Part shown: positions 1 through 6,817 of the stretch, piece by piece | Layout of the letters: the number at the start of each line of letters is the position of its first letter | Position numbering within the stretch: the first letter of the stretch is position 1 | Origin: Treponema sp. | GTDB taxonomy: Bacteria; Spirochaetota; Spirochaetia; Treponematales; Breznakiellaceae | Reading direction: 5' to 3' | Length of the DNA stretch: 11,954 bases | Assembly: GCA_031258265.1 (NCBI GenBank) | Contig: JAIRNB010000004.1 | Span: 1 to 11,954 of the forward strand | Notes under the pieces: generated by a model | Told to the model about the DNA's origin: nothing | What the model saw: only the letters and a program-made list of their open reading frames with translations | Databases searched by the model: none | Translations under genes and position numbers: made by a program

Positions 1-37
1 GGAGGAAATTCCGCACCGGCAGAAATGTTTTTACCTA

Positions 38-1558
38 TTATGCCTCCATCGCCACAGGCTTAATATACGAGAAGGGGTCCTTTTCGTACCATTCCTTCTT
101 AAAGGGCAGGGCCACGTTCTTTGAAATTTGGCGGTTGAATTCACTGTTCCGCAGTTTCTGGGCCAGCCGCCGGGCGATCTCAAAGACCCCCGAATAACCG
201 CAGTAGTTAAACTGCGGTCCAAAAAGGGGCAGCAGGGGAAGGCCGTGGCGGGCGGCAATGTTGTTGCCCCCCACATGGGCCACCAGGATGTCGGGCTTTA
301 TCTTGGAAATGATATTGGAAGACTCAAAGGGCTGGTTGGTGGCAACGCTGAAAAGTACATCGTCAATATCGTGGAGGGCCTCGAAAATGGGTTCCACAAA
401 GCGGTCGTAATGGTGGGCCTTAAAGCCCACAACTTCCATGCCCAAATCCTGGATAACCTCGGCGGTGGCCACTATCCGCACTTCCCCGCCTAAAAGGTAG
501 ACCCGCTTGGCCCGCAGAATTTCACGGTAGGGTTCCAGGGCTTCGTCCAGGTACTGGTTTTCCACCGCGATAAAATTCTCCGCCTCTTTTTCTATGCCAA
601 AGTGGGCGGCCACCCGGCGCAGCCAGCGATCGGTATTTTTTCTGCCGATAGGGATGGTGTCCACCACAAAGGGGATCTTGTATTTAGTCTTGAGGTGTTC
701 CACAAAGTAGTCGTCATGGGTACCGCAGAGGCTTACGTTAAGGCTTGTCTCCAGGGCGTACTGAAAATCCTCCGGTTCCGCGTAGCAGGGGATAAATGTA
801 ACCTCCAGCCCCAGGGCCTCCAGGATACGGCGGAATTCGGTTTCGTCAAAACGGCTCATGGAACCCACGTTAAGGACATTGACCTTCCGGCTCCTCCTGA
901 AGCGTTCCCTCTGAAGCGTTTCTTCCTGTTCCCAGATCGGAATCTTCCGGTCGGGATAGCGGATGTATTTTTTAAGGATGCCGTGGTAAACAGCGTCATA
1001 GGCTGTGGCCATAAGCTTGGTCTTGAAGCCTTCGCAGTGGATGGGCACCAGAATCGCCGCGGTCTGGGTTTGGAGATCCTGCAGGATATTGTCTATATCA
1101 TCCCCGATAAGGGCGGGGACGCAGCTATTCGCCACGATGATGGATTCAGGGCGGAATTCCTTGTCCACGTAAAGCACCGCCTCCCGCAGTTTTTTTTCGC
1201 CCCCGCTTATCACGTCGGATTCGTCCAAATTGGTGGTAAGCCAGATCAAACCTTCGGCATTGGGGTCCCGGACTCGTTTCATATTTTTGTTTTGCCCGTA
1301 AGCGCCGGTGGCGCAGATTCCGCAGCCCACCGGCCCGTGCATGATTACCACGGAGTTTCTGATAGAGTTGAGCATCCCCAGACTCAGGGTAAACTGGCAG
1401 CCCTGGGCCTGAGTAAATTTGCGGGATGCCAAATTGGTACAGCCGTTTGCCCTTGCCCGGTCACAGTTTTTGATCTGCGAGCAGACACCGCCAAAGGCGA
1501 TGGCCGCCTTAAGCCGGTCTTCCCGGGACGGCGCCGATTTTGCCTTCAAAAAATCCAT
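38..1558 (-). CDS. Nitrogenase-like reductase, NifD-like (alpha) subunit
   Basis: 506 aa, component-1 oxidoreductase of the nitrogenase superfamily. By eye, C54 (QGC), C79 (HGPVGCG) and C146 (NSCVPALIGDD) match the three P-cluster cysteines of NifD. C278, 18 residues before KIPF, matches FeMo-cofactor ligand Cys275. The CEGF motif (175-178) is present, but the residues after it do not give the Gln191 and His195 equivalents (K/M-rich, Tyr187 at the His195 position). The His442 position falls near F446 in a stretch ending NYCGYSG (451-457). Three extra cysteines near the N terminus (C26, C32, C40) are not typical of NifD. Start: ATG preceded by AGGAGG at about 9 nt, 21 nt after the NifK-like stop. 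It is the last gene of the operon in the window and ends in tandem stops (TAA TAG). Its partner is the NifK-like protein. It is unlikely to fix N2. A Mar-type or uncharacterised nitrogenase-like reductase is inferred, and the substrate is unknown. Confidence 0.9.
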   Translation of the reverse strand: MDFLKAKSAPSREDRLKAAIAFGGVCSQIKNCDRARANGCTNLASRKFTQAQGCQFTLSLGMLNSIRNSVVIMHGPVGCGICATGAYGQNKNMKRVRDPNAEGLIWLTTNLDESDVISGGEKKLREAVLYVDKEFRPESIIVANSCVPALIGDDIDNILQDLQTQTAAILVPIHCEGFKTKLMATAYDAVYHGILKKYIRYPDRKIPIWEQEETLQRERFRRSRKVNVLNVGSMSRFDETEFRRILEALGLEVTFIPCYAEPEDFQYALETSLNVSLCGTHDDYFVEHLKTKYKIPFVVDTIPIGRKNTDRWLRRVAAHFGIEKEAENFIAVENQYLDEALEPYREILRAKRVYLLGGEVRIVATAEVIQDLGMEVVGFKAHHYDRFVEPIFEALHDIDDVLFSVATNQPFESSNIISKIKPDILVAHVGGNNIAARHGLPLLPLFGPQFNYCGYSGVFEIARRLAQKLRNSEFNRQISKNVALPFKKEWYEKDPFSYIKPVAMEA

Positions 1559-1579
1559 TATTAATCCTCCTGTCTGTTG

Positions 1580-2920
1580 TTACCTGGTTGCCACCAGGAA
1601 GGTAAGGATGTCTTCGGCGAGGGAAAGACCCCCGCTGAAACCAGCGTACGCGCGGTTCATTACACAACGCCCCGTCAGGGGAAAACTTACCGGAATAAGG
1701 GGATAGCCGAATTCGTCGGATAAATCCCGTTCAAAAGAACTTCCCAGGATCACCGTGGGATTCATGGCGTCGTAATACCTGTTGTTCCGGTTCCGGGGCC
1801 ATACTTCCCGCAGGTACTTTTTCACCGATGAGGCATCGGAATCAAAACGCAGCGCCGGGTGAAGCCCCGAATTAAGATTCTCAAAGCGGGAAGCCACATG
1901 CTCCTGCTGCCCGGTTTCCAGAACATCGGTTACTACCACCAGTTCAGGGAGCCAGCCCAGTTCATCGCTTATGAAGCGGGTGATCGCCGGGGCATAGTTG
2001 GAGTCCCCCAGGACAATGGCGTAACGCTGCAGGTCCGCATCGTTGTAAATGTCCGAGATACGGGAAAAATAATCGTAGTAAATTTCTTTTTCTTCGGCGA
2101 TTGCCTTTTCTACCGTTGCCGCCTCCAGAGAAAGGGCCCTGCCCGCATTCCGTAGAAATTCTTCCCCCGCCAGGGCGCCGATAGGGAAAGGCGTTACCAG
2201 GTAGGGTATGCCGTGGACTTCTTCAAAGAACCGGGCGCTTTCGATCCCGGCGTTGTTGGAAGCCACGATATTAAGGCCCGCCCCCCCGGCGTTTTTGATA
2301 TTGTCCAGGCTTTCCCCCTCGCCGAAAAAGGTATTCACCGTAAGGCCAAGTTTTTCCAGGAGTCCCTTGAGGACCCTCAGGTTTCCCTTCCAAAAGGCAT
2401 CCTGGGCGGGGACTATGCCAAACAGATTTACCGTGCGGGAATCCTTTTTTTCCTGTTTGGCTATGTACTTGCCAATAAGCCCCTTAAGGATAAGTTCATA
2501 TCCGGTAAAGGCGTTTCCCTTGAAACTCGGCGTCGGGATGCCGATAACCGGTTTCCCCGCATGGGCGAATTCGTTGGCGACGCTCACCGTGTCGTCCCCG
2601 ATCATGTCCACCATACAGCCGGTTACCACCACATAGAGATCGCCGTCCACGATTTCCAGGGTCGATTCTATCTGTTCCCGGAGCCGCGCTTCGCCGCCGA
2701 AAACCACGTCCTGTTCCACCACGTTGGAACTCGGCATGGCGCTGCCGCCGCAGTAACCGCCGCCTAGGTAGCCCGCGCCGGCGTTGATGGCGGCGTTGAT
2801 GTTGCCGCCGCAGCCCGCGGAACCGTGGATAATAGTAATTGTCCGGGGCAGGGCGTGGAGGGTACTTACCGCGCCGCCCAGGGCGCAGGTATACCTGGGT
2901 CTGTCAATAAATTTGGTCAT
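1580..2920 (-). CDS. Nitrogenase-like reductase, NifK-like (beta) subunit
   Basis: 446 aa, second component-1 subunit. C12 (YTCALGGA), C37 (HGSAGCGG) and C102 (VTGCMVDMIGDD) correspond to NifK P-cluster cysteines 70, 95 and 153. The E-x-D-V-V-FGGEARLREQI stretch (about 69-84) and TPSFKG (130-135) are also family motifs. The protein lacks the long N-terminal extension of NifK that wraps around NifD, as its first cysteine is already at residue 12. C57 (GYCGG) is an additional cysteine. With the downstream NifD-like protein it should form a heterotetramer with a complete P-cluster set (three plus three cysteines). This argues against the BchN/BchB and CfbD types, which carry different cluster ligation. 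The start ATG has an AGGAGAG ribosome site that overlaps the stop of the NifB-like gene. Family assignment is firm, while the substrate is unknown. Confidence 0.9.
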   Translation of the reverse strand: MTKFIDRPRYTCALGGAVSTLHALPRTITIIHGSAGCGGNINAAINAGAGYLGGGYCGGSAMPSSNVVEQDVVFGGEARLREQIESTLEIVDGDLYVVVTGCMVDMIGDDTVSVANEFAHAGKPVIGIPTPSFKGNAFTGYELILKGLIGKYIAKQEKKDSRTVNLFGIVPAQDAFWKGNLRVLKGLLEKLGLTVNTFFGEGESLDNIKNAGGAGLNIVASNNAGIESARFFEEVHGIPYLVTPFPIGALAGEEFLRNAGRALSLEAATVEKAIAEEKEIYYDYFSRISDIYNDADLQRYAIVLGDSNYAPAITRFISDELGWLPELVVVTDVLETGQQEHVASRFENLNSGLHPALRFDSDASSVKKYLREVWPRNRNNRYYDAMNPTVILGSSFERDLSDEFGYPLIPVSFPLTGRCVMNRAYAGFSGGLSLAEDILTFLVATR

Positions 2921-2929
2921 TGTTCTCTC

Positions 2930-3859
2930 CTATCCATGTGAAAATGTTTCTTCTACGGAGGCGTAGGGGGAACCCTCTTCCCCGTAAATCAGGGATGAAA
3001 TATCCCCCCTCCCCGGAATGCCTATGGCGTCGGCCCGGCAGTGCTGGCAGTGCCTGAAGACCGGAAGGAACCGTTCCGCCTCTTCCCTGGCCTTCCCCAG
3101 GGCTGCGCAGTCCGGCGCTTCCCAGCCAGCAAATTCATGCTGGGGAATCAGGGGGATGATGTTGATGATCGACGCCCCCAGGCCCGCCGCCGTTTCGGCA
3201 ATCACCGGGATGTGTTTATCGTTGACTCCGGGGATCAATACAATGTTGATTTTGATCACCAGGTCCAGGGCGGCGGCTTTTTTAATCCCCCGTTTTTGGG
3301 CTTCAATTAGAATATCCGCCCCTTCGATCCCCTGGTATATTTTCCCCTCCAGAATTATCCCCGAACATATTCTGTCGAGGATCACCGGGTCCACGGCGTT
3401 CACCGTCACGGTAAGGGTTTTTACCCCCACCCGTGAAAGATCTGCGGCGTAATGTTCCAGGAGGAGACCGTTGGTGGAAAGGCAGTTGATAAGCCGGGGG
3501 TACTCCCGGTGGATGATCTCGAAGGTGTCGATGGCGTGGCGGGTTGCCAGGGTATCGCCGGGACCGGCAATACCGGCAACGGTGATCTCCGGGCAGCGTT
3601 CCAGGGCCTTCTTCACCAAGGCTGCGGCGTTCTCCGGTTTCAGCAGTTTCGCGCTTACCCCCGGGCGGTTTTCAAACTTGTTAAAAGAACGCCGGCAAAA
3701 ACGGCAGCGTATATTACAAACGGGACTCACCGGCAGGTGTATCCTGCCGCGGTTCATGTTTGCCTCCCCGGAAAAACAGGGATGATGCAGGGAGCCGCGG
3801 AGGGCGGCCAGAGCTGTGGGGACTGTGGAAGCGCGGGGCTGTTCTTTTACCGCTGTCAT
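2930..3859 (-). CDS. NifB-like radical SAM cofactor-maturation protein
   Basis: 309 aa. NifB fuses Fe-S units into the carbide-containing 8Fe precursor of nitrogenase cofactors, using radical SAM chemistry. Visible motifs in order are HPCFS (26-30), the radical SAM motif CNIRCRFC (48-55), ENRPG (63-67), AGIAGPGD (95-102), NCLSTNGL (125-132), VNAVDP (153-158), IPGVNDKH (209-216) and HCQHCRADA (270-278). These are the NifB signature, including the extra cysteines (C28, C126, C271, C274) used for the substrate clusters. There is no C-terminal NifX-like domain, so this is the short form. The ATG lies one base after the cysK TGA, suggesting translational coupling. A dedicated NifB beside the NifD/K-like genes suggests that the reductase carries a NifB-derived cofactor. 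Which cofactor it makes in this system is inference. Confidence 0.92.
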   Translation of the reverse strand: MTAVKEQPRASTVPTALAALRGSLHHPCFSGEANMNRGRIHLPVSPVCNIRCRFCRRSFNKFENRPGVSAKLLKPENAAALVKKALERCPEITVAGIAGPGDTLATRHAIDTFEIIHREYPRLINCLSTNGLLLEHYAADLSRVGVKTLTVTVNAVDPVILDRICSGIILEGKIYQGIEGADILIEAQKRGIKKAAALDLVIKINIVLIPGVNDKHIPVIAETAAGLGASIINIIPLIPQHEFAGWEAPDCAALGKAREEAERFLPVFRHCQHCRADAIGIPGRGDISSLIYGEEGSPYASVEETFSHG

Positions 3860-3860
3860 A

Positions 3861-4808
3861 TCATACCGGCCTTTCCAAAGAATCGTAGAGGGCGGTAGAA
3901 AGGTATCGCTCCCCCGTGTCGGGGAGGAGAACTACTATCGTCTTCCCTTCGAATTCCGGACGGCGGGCTATATGGGTCGCCGCGAAAACCGCCGCCCCCG
4001 AAGAAATACCCACCAGGAGGCCTTCGGTGGCCGCCAGCCGCTGGGCCGTGTAAAAGGCTTCTTCATTACGGACCTTGAATATCTCATCGTAGATTTTGGA
4101 ATTAAGGACCGTAGGTACAAAACCGGCCCCTATACCCTGAATCTTATGGGGCCCTGGGGCGGAACCAGAAAGGACCGCCGAATCGTAGGGTTCCACGGCG
4201 ATAATCTTAATGGAGTCGTCCTGTACCTTAAGAAATTCCCCCGCCCCGGTGATGGTCCCGCCTGTTCCTATGCCGGCGACAAAGGCCGCCAGATTACCGT
4301 CGGTGTCCCGCCAAATCTCCGGCCCCGTGGTTTTCCGGTGAATCTCCGGGTTGGCGGGATTGTCGAATTGCTGGGGAATATAGGCCCCCTCGATCTGGGC
4401 CTTTAGTTCCTCCGCCTTCCGTACCGCCCCCTTCATACCGTCCTTGCCGGGGCTGAGTACCAGTTCCGCGTTCAGGGCCGCCAGGAGTTTCCGCCGTTCA
4501 ATACTCATGCTGTCGGGCATCACCAGGATGATCCTGTAGCCCTTGGAAGCCGCCACAAAGGCTAACCCTATGCCGGTATTTCCGCTGGTGGGCTCTATAA
4601 TAACGCTGTCTTTGTTTATAAGGCCCTTGGCCTCGGCATCTTCGATCATGGCCAGGGCAATGCGATCTTTCACGCTGCCCGCGGGGTTAAAATATTCCAG
4701 CTTTGCTACCAGTCTGCCCCGCAGGCCAAGCCCCCCGGCATATCCGTTTAATTCAAGCAGGGGCGTATTGCCGATAAGCTCGGTTAATTTCCCCGCGATT
4801 CTTGCCAT
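3861..4808 (-). CDS. cysK: Cysteine synthase (O-acetylserine sulfhydrylase), PLP enzyme
   Basis: 315 aa, the usual CysK length. It converts O-acetylserine plus sulfide to cysteine in the cytoplasm. Motifs: NPAGSVKDRIA with PLP lysine K47; EPTSGNTG (72-79), the substrate-binding loop; GIGTGGTITG (179-188), the phosphate loop; GIGAGF (225-230); SSGAA (269-273); and PDTGERYLS (296-304). A longer reading to 4862 exists, but ATG at 4808 is preferred because it begins the CysK consensus (LTELIGNTPL at 8-17) and has GGAGGAC a few bases upstream. The gene is the first of a tight cysK-nifB-nifK-nifD run and sits downstream of a sulfonate-type transporter. It may assimilate sulfide released from an organosulfur substrate, or supply cysteine for Fe-S assembly. 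CysK is well supported, its partner reaction is not. Confidence 0.95.
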   Translation of the reverse strand: MARIAGKLTELIGNTPLLELNGYAGGLGLRGRLVAKLEYFNPAGSVKDRIALAMIEDAEAKGLINKDSVIIEPTSGNTGIGLAFVAASKGYRIILVMPDSMSIERRKLLAALNAELVLSPGKDGMKGAVRKAEELKAQIEGAYIPQQFDNPANPEIHRKTTGPEIWRDTDGNLAAFVAGIGTGGTITGAGEFLKVQDDSIKIIAVEPYDSAVLSGSAPGPHKIQGIGAGFVPTVLNSKIYDEIFKVRNEEAFYTAQRLAATEGLLVGISSGAAVFAATHIARRPEFEGKTIVVLLPDTGERYLSTALYDSLERPV

Positions 4809-4833
4809 ATTGTCCTCCAAATGTTTTTCAAAA

Positions 4834-4859
4834 GGGCATATCCGCCGGCGGATATGCCC
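4834..4859 (-). repeat. Perfect 26-bp palindrome in the cysK leader
   Basis: Two 13-bp arms (GGGCATATCCGCC and its exact complement) meet with no spacer, 25 bp upstream of the cysK ATG. On the transcribed strand it is followed by TTTTG, so it could act as a weak attenuator hairpin. It could equally be a dimeric operator or a REP-like dispersed element. Because it lies between the transporter genes and cysK, it may set expression of the cysK-nifBKD part separately. Confidence 0.8.
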
Positions 4860-4900
4860 CATACTTTTTTAAATGTTTTTTTAATTGTGTAAGTTTCCTG

Positions 4901-4924
4901 CAAAAATAGCCGTCTGGCGGACGG
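4901..4924 (-). terminator. Weak intrinsic terminator after the binding-protein gene
   Basis: On the minus strand the stem CCGTC / GACGG (loop of 5 nt, 4910-4924) is followed by CTATTTTTG, just after the stop of the substrate-binding protein. The stem is only 5 bp, so partial read-through into cysK is likely. Confidence 0.45.
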
Positions 4925-4931
4925 ACTCCAT

Positions 4932-5954
4932 TTACTTGTAAAGGGAGTCCGGCACCCCGTCCAGGGCAACAAAAACCTGGCGGGTAAGCCGGTCGCCGTC
5001 AATATCCTTGTCCACCAGGTTGATCCTCTGTAAGTCCCTGGTGTTACGGGCGATAGCTGTTTGGGCTTCGCTGACGGAGGCCTTAAAGTTGTAGGTTTTG
5101 AGGATCGCCGCGTTTACCGCCGGGTCCCCCGCCACATAGTTTCCTTCCTGCAGTATCCTTGCGGTCTCCTCGGGGTTTTCCTGCACAAAGGCCGCGGCCC
5201 TCTGTATGGCCCTGACGAATTTCGCCGCCGCCTGGGGATGATCCTTGATGAAGCCGGTGGAGGCCACCACCACGCAGCAGAATTCATCTTTTAAGTAATC
5301 GTCGGTGGCCTGGTTGATGATCACCCGGGCGCCGGTTTCCTGTTCCGTTATATAGGCGGTGGGGTCCCCCAGGGCGATGGCGTCCACCTGCCCCCGTTCC
5401 AGGGCCAGGGGAAGATCCGCCGACTGGTAGATTACCCATTCCACCTCCAGATTTTCCACGGTTACCCCGATTCCCAGCTCCGCCAGGTAACGCTGGGTGA
5501 TCACCGTACTGCTGGTGGCCATGCCGCTGGTCCCTATCTTCTTCCCCCTTAAGTCCGCCGGGGTTCTAATATCAGAATCGGCGCGGACCAGGACCTTCTG
5601 GCAGCCGGTATGAATACCCAGGGGTATTTTTACCTCCAGTCCGTTGGCAATGGGCTGGATCAGGGTAGCTAACAGGTTGTTGGTAACATCCACCGTACCG
5701 TTGGTCAGCAACAGGTTGCTGGTCCCCGTTTCCATGGTGATAGATTCCCATTTAAGCCCCTCCTCCTCGTAATACTTCAGGGCTTCGGCGATAACAAAGG
5801 GAGAAGCGCAGAGGCCTACCGAGACCCCCCGCCCGATTTTGACAACGTAGTTTTCATCTTCCACCGTGCTGGAAGATTTCTGGGGCTGTGCCCTGGCGTA
5901 GGCGTTCAGCAGCGCCGCGGAAACCAGGATGCCCAGGAGAATAGTTTTTTTCAT
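4932..5954 (-). CDS. ABC transporter substrate-binding protein, SsuA/TauA/NMT1-like
   Basis: 340 aa. It begins with a signal peptide (KK at 2-3, hydrophobic 5-18) with likely cleavage after ARA at 22. No lipobox cysteine is seen, so it is probably a soluble periplasmic protein. The mature part has the two-lobe NMT1/SsuA layout: GVSVGLCASPFVIAEAL (43-59), the loop GTSNLLLTNGTVDV (77-90), TPADLRGKKIGTSG (131-144) and ALERGQVDAIALGDP (184-198). Known relatives bind sulfonates, taurine, nitrate or thiamine precursors, and the ligand cannot be read from sequence. Start: ATG with AGGAGAGG close upstream. It is the third gene of the transporter operon, after the ATPase. Adjacency to cysK makes an organosulfur ligand the best inference. 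Confidence 0.88.
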   Translation of the reverse strand: MKKTILLGILVSAALLNAYARAQPQKSSSTVEDENYVVKIGRGVSVGLCASPFVIAEALKYYEEEGLKWESITMETGTSNLLLTNGTVDVTNNLLATLIQPIANGLEVKIPLGIHTGCQKVLVRADSDIRTPADLRGKKIGTSGMATSSTVITQRYLAELGIGVTVENLEVEWVIYQSADLPLALERGQVDAIALGDPTAYITEQETGARVIINQATDDYLKDEFCCVVVASTGFIKDHPQAAAKFVRAIQRAAAFVQENPEETARILQEGNYVAGDPAVNAAILKTYNFKASVSEAQTAIARNTRDLQRINLVDKDIDGDRLTRQVFVALDGVPDSLYK

Positions 5955-5977
5955 ATTCCTCTCCTAACGATTTTTTC

Positions 5978-5992
5978 TCCGCCAACGGCGGA
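5978..5992 (-). other. Small stem-loop between ATPase and binding-protein genes
   Basis: Stem TCCGCC / GGCGGA with a 3-nt loop lies 24 bp upstream of the binding-protein ATG, in a 75-bp gap. On the transcribed strand it is followed by GAAAAAATC and not by a T-run, so it is not a terminator. It may stabilise mRNA ends or tune expression between the two genes. Confidence 0.4.
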
Positions 5993-6029
5993 TCTTATAA
6001 AACGCTGAAGGCCAGGGCCCCCAGTATTT

Positions 6030-6815
6030 TTACAGGTTGTATTCCGGTTCCCGCCTGGACCCGGCGAAGTGCAGAATCTGTAGTATCTTCGCCCGGAGTT
6101 CCAGAAAATCCGGATGATCCCGCTCCCGGGGGCGGCCCATTTCCACGGCCATGATCTTTTCGATTTTCGCGGGCCGGGCGGACATGACCACGATACGGTC
6201 CGCCATGTAGATCGCCTCGTCCACATCGTGAGTCACCATAATCGTAGTCATTCTGCGCTCTTCCCAAATCTTAAGAATCTCGTCCTGCATGTTCATGCGG
6301 GTAAAGGCATCCAGGGCTCCCAGGGGTTCGTCCAGGAGCAGGGCTTTGGGATTATTGATAAGGGCCCGGGCCAGGGCCGCCCGTTGGGCCATGCCCCCCG
6401 AAAGATGGTGGGGGTAGGATTTTTCAAAACCTTCCAGCCCCACAAAACGGAAAAATTCCGGGATCTGGTGTTTTTCTTCCCGGTATACCCCCCGGGCCCG
6501 CAGGCCGAAGGCGATATTTTCCCAGACAGTCTTCCAGGGAAAAAGGGTAGGGTCCTGGAACACAAGGCCCCGCTCGTAGCCGGGCTTGAATACCTGTTCC
6601 CCGTCCAAATGAATGGTTCCGCTTTCGGCGGAAATAAGCCCGGCGATAAGCCGTAAAAGGGTGGACTTGCCGCAGCCGGAAGGGCCGATAAGGGAAATAA
6701 ATTCCCCGCTGTGGAATTCCAGGCTGATATTGTTAAGTACAGTAATACTGCCGCCGTCGCCCTGGGGGAAGCCCTTGCTCAGGTCTTTGATCTGTATAGT
6801 TCCCCTGGTTTCCAT
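6030..6815 (-). CDS. ABC transporter ATP-binding protein, SsuB/TauB-like
   Basis: 261 aa, the cytoplasmic ATPase of the importer. Walker A GPSGCGKST (44-52), Q-loop Q87 in VFQDPTLFPW, signature LSGGMAQR (138-145), Walker B ALLLDEP (158-164), D-loop GALDAFTR (166-173) and switch histidine H196 (VTHDVDEA) are all intact. The LFPWKTVWENIAFGL segment is typical of the nitrate/sulfonate/taurine (TauB/SsuB) subgroup. A longer reading upstream to 6989 overlaps the permease and lacks homology. ATG at 6815 is chosen because it lies 2 nt after the permease stop, which suggests coupled translation. Together with the permease and binding protein it forms a complete importer. Confidence 0.95.
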   Translation of the reverse strand: METRGTIQIKDLSKGFPQGDGGSITVLNNISLEFHSGEFISLIGPSGCGKSTLLRLIAGLISAESGTIHLDGEQVFKPGYERGLVFQDPTLFPWKTVWENIAFGLRARGVYREEKHQIPEFFRFVGLEGFEKSYPHHLSGGMAQRAALARALINNPKALLLDEPLGALDAFTRMNMQDEILKIWEERRMTTIMVTHDVDEAIYMADRIVVMSARPAKIEKIMAVEMGRPRERDHPDFLELRAKILQILHFAGSRREPEYNL

Positions 6816-6817
6816 GT

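Noticed and set aside
602..1564. Long plus-strand open frame antisense to the NifD-like gene
   Set aside because: It is a shadow of a strongly conserved minus-strand gene, with no ribosome site or recognisable domain.
38..2920. True nitrogenase (nifD/nifK, vnf or anf)
   Set aside because: Equivalents of alpha-Gln191, His195 and His442 are absent, and no delta subunit (VnfG/AnfG) or NifEN is present.
38..2920. Protochlorophyllide reductase (BchN/B) or CfbD-type enzyme
   Set aside because: Two distinct subunits with all six P-cluster cysteines, a cofactor cysteine and an adjacent NifB do not fit either.
4809..4862. Longer N terminus for CysK
   Set aside because: It would translate the 26-bp palindrome, while ATG 4808 has a good ribosome site and begins the CysK consensus.
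5978..5992. Terminator between ATPase and binding-protein genes
   Set aside because: The stem is followed by an A-run on the transcribed strand and not by T residues.
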